This document shows, piece after piece, positions 45,095-58,017 of a DNA stretch of 64,000 bases. The notes below the pieces were generated by a model. It was not told the DNA's origin. It saw only the letters and a program-made list of their open reading frames with translations, and did no database searches. This stretch comes from Conoideocrella luteorostrata (lineage: Eukaryota > Ascomycota > Sordariomycetes > Hypocreales > Clavicipitaceae), in NCBI GenBank assembly GCA_032433595.1, contig JASWJB010000194.1:19018-83017 (forward strand), read 5' to 3'. The first letter of the stretch is position 1, and each line of letters opens with the position of its first letter. The position numbers and the translations under genes are program-made.

Positions 45095-47706
45095 CTAATC
45101 CGCCTGTTGTTGTGCTGGCAATGGACCTTGTGCCACTTCCGCAGTTCCCCTGGATCCAGCGGTTGCCGGCTTTTCATACCGCAAGACCGGTACACTTAAT
45201 CCGTACGCCTCGGTCTGGCCTTCTGCGCTGTATTGATCCTTCTCGACATTGATTCGAATGTCCAGACTGCCGTCGTTACCGCGACCGTGAGCTTCAGAGG
45301 CTGCCCGGTGTTCCGTACCAGCATGGACCTCACCGCTGTGCAGCTCTGAGTGACCGTCCTTGCCCTCGAATGACCCAGTCTCTTGGCCGTCGCCTTCTAC
45401 CTCTGGGGCCCCATTCGTCGTGGCAGCGTTATTGGGAGAGTTCTCTGTAAGCATGGCGTAGTTTCTGCTCGGCATGGTGCAGTGGTTGTGGTCTGCCGTC
45501 TTGTTGGATTCACCCGGATCCTTGTTGAACAAATCGAGAAGTGTTTCGTCAGTCTCGTGATTCAAATGGTGGATCTTATTTCGCCTGGCCAGTAAATTGG
45601 CAACAGCCTGCGGAGGAGGCTTATTGACGATTGCCGACGAGACCACATTGGCCATGTACCGACTGTCCTTCTCGACCGACAGCTTCAGCTTTGGGTTTGA
45701 GTAGAAGCGTCCCAGCGCTGCCAAGTGTACATCGCCGCCGAGAATCGTCACTCGGGTAGAAAACTCGGCTGAAATCCTTTGGAGCTCCTCAATAAGATTC
45801 CTTCGCTCGACTTTGTGTGTCTTTGCAGTGTAATGGTCATCAAGATCGTCAAGGAGATCGACACTACCGTCAAATTGATTGAACAGACCCCCACCTACAC
45901 CAAACCGACGGTTTAAGAATTTAATAGGTCCTATGAGTGGACTGCGAAGAATATTCTCCAGCCAAGTAAGGCGCTAACGCTTATCAGTTATTTGATCGCT
46001 GGCTCCATTTAATGCATCAAATGAACTTACAGGATACGCTATGGGAATGCCAAGAAGTAAGATCAAGTGCTTGATTGGACGGCCAGAGCTGGAAGCTTCC
46101 GCTAGTTCTCCCCGAAGCCTCTCAAAGATGAGCTTGTAGGTCTCTGGATAGTTGACTTGGCGTCGAGTACGCTATGTGAACGGTTAGTATCTATTGTCCC
46201 GTTAAACAAGGACAAAAAATCACACGTGGCTCACTTCGGTTCGTGCGTCAATGCCTAGCATGGCCATACGGGCACCAAGACGTGAGTAGATGTTGATCGA
46301 GTGCTCAGCCACATAAGGACCAGGCTTGGTGCCTCTAATATATTGATTGCCCAGCTGAGGTTCGGCCACAAAAGTATCAATCATCTGGTTGGGATCTTCC
46401 ATAGTATCCTCACCATTGGCGTCCAGATGGTCAGAAGTGTAGGTGGAAACAGGCGGCGGAATGTGGTGCTGAAACAGAAGGTAGTATTTGTGTGCCGTGC
46501 CACCAATTCCGCGAAATACATCGCAACGCATAAAATGGTCGACATATGAACCAAACCCATCAATAATCTACCAAATCATTAACGATATGTCATCAGGTGA
46601 TTGATTTTCAGCAGGCTGTCCTAGTAACTCACGTCATGGTCATCCCAAATATTGACTTGCGGTATTTGTCCATTGGCTAGTGCGAAAGGATCAGAGTTAT
46701 ACCATCGAATGTAATTTTTCAAATAATAATCATCGCACTCTGAGCGCAGACTCTCTGGAAATGGATACTCTGCACGTTTCTTAGGGTTGCCAATGTCGGT
46801 CCAGGGGCGGAGAGGACCGTTGACTCTGATTCCGTCGTTGTAAATCTGATCGCCACCGCCCAGCATGACATGAAACGGGGCTCGCTCATGCTTGCGCATC
46901 ACATCTCTCCACAAGGGAGCACCGCTAAAAGCTTCTTCATCCGTTCCGACACTAAAGCCATTACACGAGTGAAACATGACACGCATGGACTCATCCGCTG
47001 CCGGAACATAAAAGCTGTTGACTCGTGGCTTGTGTTCTCTAGAGTATCGCACCTCGTGAATGACGTACTCATACTTGACCTCATTAGCCTCAACAGGAAC
47101 ATCAATCTGGAATGCCCAGAAGGTGCTCCTGGGGTCCGAGTATAGACGTCTGGCCTCGAATTGAGTTCCCTGGCTCGCCGATTGATCCGTATTGCCGTTC
47201 GCACCATTCAGCGCAGTCCCAGCCCCAGCCTCGCCTGGCAGAAGACTCTTAGCTTCTCCTACTCGGCGCAATAGTAAAGATGGCTGATACAAAACGTCCT
47301 TGCCACCACCTTTAGTGACAACCAAGACACTGCCATACCAGCGATTCTGTTCCATATAGCGGTAGTTGAGCAGAGGCCCGCATATAACCTCCTTGCCATC
47401 GGCTTTGGCTTCGCCGCGACCGTCGTCCTCAGCCTTTTCGCCGTCCACCTGCGTTGCGGTCACAGTGATAGGCTTAAAATTTCCGCCGCCATTAGGGTCC
47501 TCTGGTGGCTCAATTCTCGAAGAATTTAGAAAATTGGCTAAAGAACCGGTTGATGGATCTGTGGATACAGGCTCGCGCGCCGGACCGTGGTGTGCAGCAT
47601 GGCGACGGTAAGCTGAGGACTCTTGATGTCGCCATCTGCTTGAGGACACATGTGGGTTGTACTCGGGTTCATTCTGATGAGCGTCACCGCTCTGTTGGGA
47701 TGCCAT
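45095..47706 (-). CDS. PhoD-like metallophosphatase
   Basis: Four exons: 47706-46633, 46567-46235, 46171-46031 and 45973-45095, 808 aa. All introns are GTGAGT, GTGAGC or GTAAGT to TAG, and all joins are phase 0. The N-terminal 100 residues are polar and disordered. Metal-ligand motifs of the PhoD/calcineurin-like fold are visible: GGGDQIYND (about 281-289), WDDHD at the end of exon 1 (354-358) followed by IIDGFGSY, and GGDVH (about 592-596). The C-terminal about 150 residues are low-complexity with many Glu/Gly/Asn. There is no signal peptide, so a cytosolic or membrane-associated protein is likely, unlike secreted bacterial PhoD. The substrate is unknown; related fungal proteins are annotated only as PhoD-like. 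Confidence 0.9.
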
Positions 47707-49443
47707 GTTGGCGCACTGTGATCTTGATTTGGTGTTAGTTTATATCCTACCGATTGGCTCAAATTGACGCGCGCGCGAATTCGCATCAAGCGAATTGTGC
47801 TTCAGCAGTCATGGCTGTTTGCTCGGGTTCCGATCAGCAAGCAAGCCAGCCAATGGTTCAGCATGAGGCGCAGCTTGCAACCGAGTCAAGAGGACAGCAG
47901 CTTACCGTCTTTTGTCAACAAATGCGCTCTCACGGATAGACACAACGCCTTTGCCCAGTCAATCAAAGACAGACTGACAATTGCGAGCGACCGTGTAGGA
48001 AAGAAGCGTGCGAAGGGGGGGATAACATGGAGTGGGCAATGTCGCAAAAGCTCACAACAGAAATCGGGCAAGGAGTCGTTCGATTTTGCCATGGGAACAA
48101 GGTAAGACGGACCCGAGCTCAAATCAGCCCAACCCGGTCGAGTCGAGAGCGCCCTGGCCTGCGGCTGGGAAGGAAGCAGTGACTACACATGGCAGCACTA
48201 TCTGGTTTCCAGCAGCTCTAGCTAGCCGTGCCAACGCAAATCAGCAGGGATTAGCTTGGCTGCTCTGGCGGTTGCCGAGCCACTAGAGCTGTTTGGGGAA
48301 GGCATGTCATCTCCGGCCAATGGCAGGGCCCCAGATTTGAAATCGTCCCTCGGAAAAGCTGGGAAGGAGCTTGCGCCTGTCCCGTTCAGGGGGGAGGCTA
48401 TTTAACTAATTCTTTGAGGCCTCTCGTAAAATGGCAAACAACGATGGTGATGGTGACACGACAAATGTCGGCAACCCAAAGTCAACTCGTCAGCAATAAA
48501 ATACGGCGTCTCGCAGCAATAGTTGATCCACTTACTAGCCGCTGTCGATATCCCGCCAAGAATTGATTCTACAGAGCCTTTGGAACAGAATGTCCGATTT
48601 ATCCCATGTATCCATCCGATCTGGCTGATTGGTTAGTTATCCACCTCCCTCCCGTCTCTGGCTTGCATCCTGTTTTGCTGCTGTCTCTTTCCGTTAGATG
48701 CATCGCCAGAACGGGGGGCTTAGCTGAACTGGTTGCGTGGGCTTCTCCTCTTGTCAGATATAGCTTCTGCCGCAATCCTCTGCTATACCTTGCCCAGGAT
48801 GACACGCTCAGCTATGTATGGTCATACGGAGTACTTCAGTAGTGATATGTCATATGTGTTAGTATACAGAGCAATATGATTGTAATGGCATGTACAAATA
48901 TTATAGCGAAATACGTATATGCTACCTCCACTCCGGCGCTCCCAATCGGTCATACTCGTAAGTACAATTAGCTCCATTTGTTACCGAACAAGTTATGAAC
49001 TAAATCTCTTTTTCCTTCATTAAGCCAGCTCTTTTCAAGCGCTCAACAGTTGACACATTTGTTATCGTTCTAGATGCTACCCCGATATTTATGTCACATA
49101 TCCCCAGTAACGGTGACCAATCATCTTTGTTTGGGGGGAGGGCATATAGGGTAGCCATTGTGACTCGGGCACTTTCTCCCCTACTCGCAAGAGCCTGTCC
49201 TGATGCGTTAGTTCAGGTAACCCGCAGACGGTCTGTCCAAAACCGAAAACAAGAAGACCCAAAAAAAGAGACGAGCTGCAGGGAGTAATTTCGAATTGAC
49301 GTTTGCCTGGTGGTTGAGGACTCACCACGGGGTCCGTGGATACCCGGTGGCTCCGATCTTGTTATTAAAACGTACGCCAGCCATGCTGAATCTTCCGCAA
49401 AAGTGCATACATGCGCGAGGGACGAAGCAGAGGCTATTAAAAA
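47707..49443. other. gene-poor region, left part
   Basis: Holds the promoter of the PhoD-like gene and otherwise unrecognised sequence. TACGGAGTA lies at 48826-48834. No frame could be supported as a gene. Confidence 0.5.
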
Positions 49444-49715
49444 TTAGCAATTGTACTTTTCAATTTTATTGTTATGGTATATTTTTCTCACTATTTCGGC
49501 CTTACAGTGAATCCCTGCTGCAGAGACAATTTCTCTATCAATATTAACCCGAGTGATAACAACGTTGCCGTCAGGCAGGGCGGAGATAGTGAGACCATTA
49601 TCAGCAATTAATTGATGTATTGTCTGGAGTTCTAATTTTATTAAGCAGTGGTTAGTAAATCTCTCATCGGTATAGCGTAGGACTCACGTCTATCGTTAAG
49701 AGCGGCGAAGACCAT
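49444..49715 (-). CDS. small intron-bearing gene or gene relic
   Basis: Two exons can be joined: 49715-49688 and 49631-49444, giving 71 aa. The 56-nt intron has a perfect donor GTGAGT, a perfect branch TTACTAACC 20 nt before the end, and acceptor AAATTAG, and both exons stay in frame. The protein reads MVFAALNDRQLQTIHQLIAD, then a GLTISALPDGNVVITRVNID stretch, and ends KIEKYNC. An in-frame TGA lies nine codons upstream. Further upstream (49750-49870) another frame has coding-like composition (QEANTDAAHPPEPE) but carries a TAG, so this may be the last part of a larger decayed gene. The product is not recognised. Confidence 0.5.
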
Positions 49716-52700
49716 AATAAGCCTGAGTAAAGCTGTTACGTTTCATGCTGGTAGCAACGCGGTCGCTATTATGTAGTTCACGCGACTATTTTGTTTCAGG
49801 CTCAGGAGGATGAGCGGCATCCGTATTGGCCTCCTGGGCTACTATCCGGCCCGCCAAGTGAGTCACGGCTTTCTACGATTTTGATGTTCTCTGTTTTCCT
49901 CTTCTTAACGCTGTGAAAGGATCTAGTTCGTTGCCGACCAGCAAGACTCGGAGATATAAAGCTATCCGTCATCTACAGGGGTATCACCTCACCACGGTAC
50001 CTATAGAGATAGACTGCGCAAGGTTGGTGACGTGGGACATCGCATCTATGAGGAGGCGTGTTGACAACCTCCATAAAGCACGAGATGTTAGCCTCAAACC
50101 TGGTCTGAATGACACATGATCCAGGCACATGTATGTGCATAAAACAGGTAACCTCACGCCTAGAGAACTGTAAACGCTAGAGCATTCAGCATGAAAACAG
50201 TTGTAGCGAAAAAAAAAAGCTACTGCAGCGAAAAGTCTATGAGCAGTGGATGTGATGATGTTGTGAAAGAGTCTAAAATGTTCCAAAGCGTACTGCTATA
50301 TGGAGATATAGAAAGTGCGAAATGTGACTGAAACATCGACCTCTCACTGATTCATCAGTTGCCTATGCAGCTGATAGCAGCTACAGCACCGAAAAAAAAG
50401 GTAGGGCGATGCTTTTGGCAAAATTTGACCTCACTTCCAGATGAGAAAGACGTGACGATTGAGTATGAAGGTGGGAAAGTGCTTGCGTGGCGGCTGAAAC
50501 TCTACATACCTAAAATACTAAACAGTATGGCTATTGGGAGGTTATTTGGCTGTAATTAGGCTAAGCCGCCAACATACTATTAAGCAACCGCAGCATGGAC
50601 ATAGATGTGTGCAATTTGCTCTACTAAAATGAATCTTCTACTATTAACGGATTCTGAGCAAGCATAACTAGAACATTTCCGAAAATGGTTAATTAGAATT
50701 TGTGTCAGTAGAGCTGGGTTCAACCTGAGAGCCACGGGTGAGGGCTGTGTTTGTAAAGGCATAAGTTTTCTAAATTGTATCTGACTTCCGGGGTGATATG
50801 GTGCAACGTTCAGTTCACATGAAGGTTCATCTGTGGGAGGCGAGGTGTTTTGGCTACACGAACGTCGTTTCAGCGGAGGGGCATAGAGGAAAGATGATCA
50901 TGGGAGCGGCAGATGGAGCATAGAGCGTTTACGCTCTGCTGTCGTGTGGGCTGAGTAGGATAGGAATCTAATACCTGGACTTGGTCCAAGGACATGATAC
51001 TTGACCACGGATCCGAGGCTTGTGAGAGATCCATTTCATCGTCCATTCTCACGGTGCTCAGGTTTGGTTGCTAGTGAGGCGCTCGGTTGCGACATTGTAG
51101 GCCATCTCAAGCTGGGGCTACATCATCAAACGAATCTGATTTTGCCTGGCAAACATATGAAAAGCAAGGACAATAAGTCTGAAAGGTCGCTAGCCATACT
51201 TTCCCTCCTTGGTGTGGAGATTTCCATGCTTCTCTCGGTCATGCCGTTGCTCAGCCTCTCGGGAGTCAAATCCGCGCGAATCGACGGGCCCAAATGTGCA
51301 TGCCACCTGAGCTTTTCGGCATTGCTGAAAAGGCACGTTAGTCGAGGTCATCAAATCCTGGTTGCAATGGCTTATGGTTCTGACATCGATAGCAAGCGTA
51401 GCGTCGAGATGAACCAGTAATACTGATTGTGCCTCCTGTCTGTTGTTGTGCAGGAAGATGATCAAGGGTCTCCTTAACTAGAGAGGGTAGTGCTGGACTT
51501 CGACGTCCCCGATACCCGTATAAACTTGGTGCTCATCACAGGCAGAGAGAGATTAAATTATAAGTCTGCTACCTCAGATGACTTGGCAGTTGACCTCGGT
51601 GTCCGTTCCGGGCTGCTTACAGGTTTCTTCAATCACTTACTGTCTACGCACCTTGGTACTTCTTGGTTTGATCTGGTGTCACGTTGGGCATATGGTGCGG
51701 ACGGCCATTAAAGTTTCGATGTTGGTCGTGCTTCGTTGTGATCCGGGTATTAATAAGTCATCTTGTGCAAAAACAGACTGGTTGAGGACACCACCACGTT
51801 TTACTGTGCGCACCATCTTGTCCAGACATCTACCAAGGCCGACCTTTCATAAATGCAGCCCTCGAATGCTCAAGCACAAGCACAGGATGTACAGCAGAGG
51901 CAATGGTCCGTCACTTCTACACTTTTACTGAGATACCGCGGAACACAGCAATGCCGTACTAAGCTCATTTACAGGATCGGCACGTCTGGCGAGTACATCC
52001 CTTGCTGAGCGAACCTTTCCAAAACTTTTCATTGAAGGCAGTACTCCGGACTGCGTATCCCGTACTTCACTGTCCCAAGGGTAGCTAACTAGTCAGCCAC
52101 CCTATTTGCAGACTCTGATCTCCCCTTGATGGCGGTAAAGCCACGAGCAAACGGGGCATAATCAGCACTCGATTCGACACTTGGTCTCAGACAAGGGGTT
52201 CAGACACGCAGCGTGGGCGGTGCGTGGCAGGAACATGGAGTAGCTACCTGATGGGAGAAGAAAGTTTAAGCGGTCGGGAAAAATGGCTTTCAAACCAACG
52301 GTCAGGATCTGAATCGATGTCTCTGGCTGGCAAATGCATTAGCGACAAAGACGTGGACGGCAGGAATGGGCTGTGTGACTAGGACAATGATGGAATTACG
52401 ATTCCTTGGACCGCAGTGACTTATCAAATTCATGTACCAGTAGATGTTATTGTTATCTCGGCGACAAAAGAAATATGCTAATTTTTTTTCGGCCAATTTT
52501 CGATCAGTTTCTTTTCGAAAGAATAAGATGTCTGTTACGGAAGAGGTCGCTTCATGCCAGTCACCCCTGCAGATTCAAGTGCTCAGGCCGAAGCCAGACA
52601 AGATGTGGGAATGTGGCGGGTCAGGCCATGCCTTTCACCGCATTACATAATCAACATCGACCGACTTTTACTCTGAAAATTTTCTTTTTCCCTCTCGCTG

Positions 52701-55700
52701 TCTACTCATCCCTTCACATCCCCTGGGATTGCGAATTGCATCCAGCGCGAAGGGAAACACCCCAAGGGAATGCCACTGAATCAAGCCATGTCTCTGATCG
52801 ACATGGCTATCAGATCTCGCGCATATGCTTGGAGCAAAAGCTCCAGACTGAGTCGCGTCTGATCGGAGAATGAGCTGCCGTGAATACCCTGCAGAGGTGG
52901 CTCTTCCGTTCCTCCAAACCGTGCTGACAGTGTCAAGAAAGACTATTGTACAGTTATCCGACGCACGACGAGGGAGAGTTGTGAAACTGCAGAACGAGGT
53001 AAGGCGTGTCTGCGATGAATGCTATGTGCTACGCAACGAACTGTGACCTGTTGCGCGTGTGTTTATGTCCAATGGTTGCGTATTTCTTTTCTTGCCTTGT
53101 TGCTTTTGTTTTCTTCCTCTTCCCATTCAATCATGTTCACGGCATATGTGTGTACAGCTGAGGGCTATCTTTGTGCTCTATATGCTGAAGGATGAATTTC
53201 ACGTGCCAAGACCGAAACTTCCCTATCATTACCAAACACCGCTGCTCTTGGTTCTCTACAGACTTTGGTGCATGAAGATGGGGAGACATTTCATTCCACT
53301 AGCGTTTTTCATACTTTTTTGTAGTAATCTCGCGGTGCATGTCCGTGCGCTTTGGATTGCACACTTTAATTATCCTGCTGACGTGACGACTAAACGAAGC
53401 TACGGTGAGCAAATTTCCGGACCTGCCAAACATGGTTTGCTCTAGATCCCCGACTTCAAGATGCCGTAGGATTGACAGTGGAATGCTTGGGATAGACTCC
53501 GCACTACTCTGTATGCTTGAGTCCATACACCTCATATCGACAATCTGGGTCAGAATGTGATATTTGACGCCGATCTAGCCAACGGCCCAAACGAGGAAAG
53601 CTCATAGCAAAAAGGGCAATCGTGCCTCCACCAGCCAAAACCACGACATTGACATTCTTTGTTCCTGGCTAATGCCACTAGGCCGGTCATGACCAGCTTA
53701 CCAGCTGCTTAGATCCGACCGAACGGTGAGGAGTTTAGCCAGGAGGTGGACACAACTACAGAGTAACTACTTACTAGTACAATACAAGGGACGACGGGGT
53801 TTGTGAAAAGATCGTTGCCAGCATGGCGTAAGGGCGGACTTCTCTCCACTGTGATGAAACTGCACGGTACGATTACTACTAGTATCAGGAAAAAAAAAAA
53901 ACTGGACCACAAGCGCTCGGAAAACTTAGATTGGGCTGGGTGAGTCCGTGGTGAGGAAAAAAAAACTCAAATGATTTCGAGTTGTACGTACGGAGGGAGC
54001 ATCTAGCAGAAAGCTGAGAGTTTGCGACGTGGCGGCTGCCTGCGTAGGCCTGGTAGTTATTTGGTCCGTAAACGGAGTGAGCGGTGCCGCTCGATGACCG
54101 TGTCACCTTCTCTTTCCACCGCTAACCCATGCTAATGCTGATAATTCCAATAAGATTGGCTCGGTTGAATACATATTGTCACCGGGACTGTGTGATTTTT
54201 TGGCATCCCAAGTTGAGACATTAAGCTGGGGAAGTGGGTGATTGGGAAACACGAGCCAATATCTAGCTCACGATAATGATGACTTCGCCGCTAGCCTGCC
54301 AGCCTATCTGCCTACCTCAGAAGGGAACGGGTTGACATGAGATGCGGAGAAGGTAATAGCACAGCATTAACACGATCGTGACATCCGCCTGCTTGTGTGT
54401 AACTCTTACTCTGTGCGACAGTTTGGAAGCACGGTAGAGATGCAGCCATGATGCACATTGTCCAGATAGCGCGCGGGCTATCGATGCGGAGAGGGCGGCA
54501 GGAGCGGTCAGTAGACATAGAAGACTGCGTTGTTGATCAGCGTCTCACCGTGATAACATATTACATATTGGTACGGAGTAGATAAGTATCTAAGCCACGA
54601 CACCTGCAAGTATCACCCGACAGGACATATACACAATACGTGCGTGGGGCGGGTTCAGTATCAAGTTGAAAACGGCAGCACACGGCCCGCTACGAAATAG
54701 GTTCTCCCTCAGCAACAGCATTTATTGTCCATACCAAAGGCTGAAGAGCGGGAGGCTGGGACATCAGTGTAGTAGTTTGGCAGTGTATTGCATTTTGACG
54801 GGAGAACGGAGTATGTGCACTCCGGGATGTAATCTTGTTGGGCTCGACGTTAAAGAATGCCAGGCTGAAAGACAAGCCGCAGAAGAAGGATTGATGGAGG
54901 CTGGCCGGGATTGCACGGCGCGGAAGGCTCTACTCGCTGCAACTCAGCATTAGTCTGACGTCTGACGCTATTATCACTTCCACAATGCTGTTACGGATAT
55001 CTCCTTGAAGTCAGCCGACTCGTCATGTCACTACCACCAGCGGGCGAGGGTTGGATTGGCAGGCCATTTGAGATTAAATTGCAGGTTGCACAACTCCGTT
55101 GATCACTGGAGATCTGCGCACGATAAGCCCAGCGGATTATGACATACTATAGTATCATTGAGCGGGTAGTGATGGGGCCGACCGACGATCTCAGTGAAAA
55201 GGCTGGTCAGTCATCAGTCAACAAGCCAATGCCGCCAAGAATGTCGTAATGCTAGCTCCAAATAAAGAAAGAAGAAAAAGCGGTCTTGCAGTCATAATTC
55301 GGAAACAGAGTCGACGCCGATTGACAAGGATGCGGACGATGAACCAGGAAGTCGTCTGGCGTCTGGATGGAACTACGTGGCCAAGCCTGACCTGGCAGGA
55401 CCAGCCACTGGTGGTCCACGGGCAGGTAACAGGACGGTCAGCTCTCAGCGGTGCGCGGCGGCTTCCTCAAGCTGGTTCGGGACTCCGCTTCTGAGGTTTC
55501 GGAAAGTTCTGAAGCCCGCTGGCCCCGCTGTGCTACACCTGGCTGTGTCCAGTGCAGGGCACTATTAATAATTTGTCGAGGCAGCCAGCTCAAAGTCGAG
55601 GTTCACGGCAGAATTGCCATGCATTGTCCAATAGGCCGAATAGGCTCTTGCTCGTGTTTGTGATTTGTAGTAAGCAGGGAGGGACGGCACAGACGACTGC

Positions 55701-58017
55701 GGGGATGCTTGGAAGCGGCTGCAGTATTCCAATATTTCGAGCACAATAATGTATGCACGGAGCACAGAGTATCGTATTGCAGTTTATGCCAGCTTTCCTT
55801 GGACACAAGCGTGGCTCCTTTGCACTTCAGCAATGCCAGCATCAGAGACATGAGAACACCATCTTCCCGCGCTTGCTCCAACAGACATTTAAGACCAACC
55901 AGAGACATGGACAGCCTGCAAATCATGTCACGCAGAAAATGGACTGATTGGATTTCGCGCATGGCTGGTCGAACGTGCAATGGCCAGAGCTGGCCCGTAT
56001 GCCAGGCCTATGCCAGGCCGCAGCCAGATAGACGTTGCCATGTACGGCGTAGGCTTTGGCTGAAAGAAATGCTCGGTACGTACGAATTAGGTACCGCAGG
56101 TCTGTACGGAGCATCCTCGCGTGGACTGCAGAGTAGTATTGACTGGCGTATGGAGTACCCATCATAGTAGTGGTGGTATGGCTTGGGATGGCATGGGATG
56201 GAAACGGCGAAACGCGACGGAGGGGTAAATAGCTATACCTTCTAGCCGTGTATGGCAGCGGTTTGATGCATTCACGGCCCGGCTTGAGGGCTGGGCGGGG
56301 ACCAACTAACTACTCCGTAACTAACGGACAGTCCCAACTACAGCAGAACGCCCCAGCCTCTATTAAGAGGACTTTTGCTGTATCAATCTTTTGCTGTATC
56401 AATACTGTTCTATTTTGTACGGAGTAACTATGTATTGTGCAGTGTGTACGGCAATTCCGGTTGCAGTTGCTGCCCAGCCAATGTTTGCCTCACCCGCCCC
56501 TACGAATGCAATCCTTTTGGTTGAACGCATGCGGCCTCTCTTGCCAGATGAGGCACCTCTTCGAGCCAGCCAATCGATCTGCTACTGTATTTTGTACCTA
56601 TAGCACAATTGGTACTCTATTCGTACAGTATAATAACTACCAGAAATACAATATTTATTAATAGTCGATGCAGTCATCCCTAGTTGCTCCATACAATGCT
56701 CCGTAGTTCGATACAATACTCCGTACAAGTACAATAATACAAGCCGCCCGCTCGTCCCCTCCTTGTCAGACCCGCTTGCCGTTCACGGCCCTCAGCCAGC
56801 CGCATGAGAAAAAGGGTCCAGTCCCAGTCCTCAGGTAGGTGTGTCCACAGGTACTGAAGTACTTTCCATCGGGCTAGCCATCACCCCCCCCTACCCCCGA
56901 AGATTCCGCCCCAAGTTTTCCCTTTTTATTCCCCTAATCTCCAGTCGTCCATCAATTGATCCCCTGCCGCTCAGCCATCAGCCGTAAGCCACGCCGTCAA
57001 CAGCGTCAACAGCGTCAACGTCAGAGCCTAACGGCTGCAGCACAGCCCAACGCGAAAGGCTCTTCGCTATCGTGCCAATTGGCAAGCACAACATCCTAAG
57101 AGAGCAGCCAGGCAGCCTGCTTGGATTTATCGTGCGAACCTCAAACTGCGGTCTTCCATCAGCCCTGTTCTCAGCCCTGGTCGTGTTGGACATCCCCTTC
57201 CTGACCCCTGCAAAACTACAACTTGGTCGTCAAATCTCCCTGGCTGACTCGTCTCCCTGACGAAACAGGGGATGAGCGTCACTCTCCGGCAGGAAGGATC
57301 CTACAGAGTATGAGCAGTGCTTAGTGGCCAAGCTCATCTCCGAGTCCCGATTTGAATCTGAGCATAAACGCACCAGACAGATTTGCCTTGCAGGTCTTGC
57401 AACTAGCTCTCCATTCAGACAGCATTGTGCCGAGTAGCGGGACGCTACGCCTATTAGCACCAGCGTACTCGGTATTTGCAGTCTGTACATCATCTTTCGG
57501 CTGAGGAAAAAGGAACGCAGTCCTTGTCCATTCCCCTCGTCATACCTCCCTAAACCCCGGCCGGCGATCTGCTGTCAGGGTGGAGGTTGCACTGCTGGCC
57601 ATCCGTCCCGTCATCCCAGCCTCACTCGCTCCATGAATCAACCCTGCTGTCCCGATTTCTCTGAACTTTTCCTTTTCTCTAACTTGACTCTCTACATCTC
57701 CGGTCCGACGGCTACCTGTTTGCCGGACAAGGAAGAAAGAGATCGTATGGGGTAAAGAACCTTTTGGCTTTGTTGTTGAAGTCCCATTTTCCGCCTCCAC
57801 TCCTCGTCTCGCCGTATTTCGCCTTTGGTAGTTGACTTCTCTGCCAGCCAGAGCTTCAACCGTGGATGTGATGCTCGGCTAAACCCATTCTTCTTCGCTC
57901 TCCCCTCACCCTTGCCGTTTTAGGGCCGTCTGTGTAGATAGACATCAGGCTCTACGGAGTATTTCACTCTTCTTTTGGGCAAGGAATACTCTCAGGACCA
58001 AGCCCTTGAGCGGCGCC
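49716..58017. other. gene-poor region, right part
   Basis: About 8.3 kb without a supportable gene; frames are short and random-looking. TACTCCGTA/TACGGAGTA copies lie at 54572, 56311, 56418, 56717 and 57953. A direct repeat TTTTGCTGTATCAAT lies near 56373 and 56389, and a 9-bp minisatellite at 56996-57019. The last 1.1 kb before 58018 is CT-rich on the + strand and probably contains the promoter and a long leader of the DUF1765 gene. Confidence 0.5.
56996..57019. repeat. GTCAACAGC minisatellite, 2.7 units
   Basis: Units at 56996 and 57005, and a partial unit at 57014. Confidence 0.85.

Noticed and set aside
51190..51465. Possible C2H2 relic on the - strand (RHDREKH pattern)
   Set aside because: Only one finger half is visible and the cysteine spacing is wrong; too weak to call.
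53059..53445. 128-codon hydrophobic frame that could be a membrane protein
   Set aside because: The hydrophobicity is scattered, there is no conserved pattern, and the surrounding sequence lacks any gene signal.
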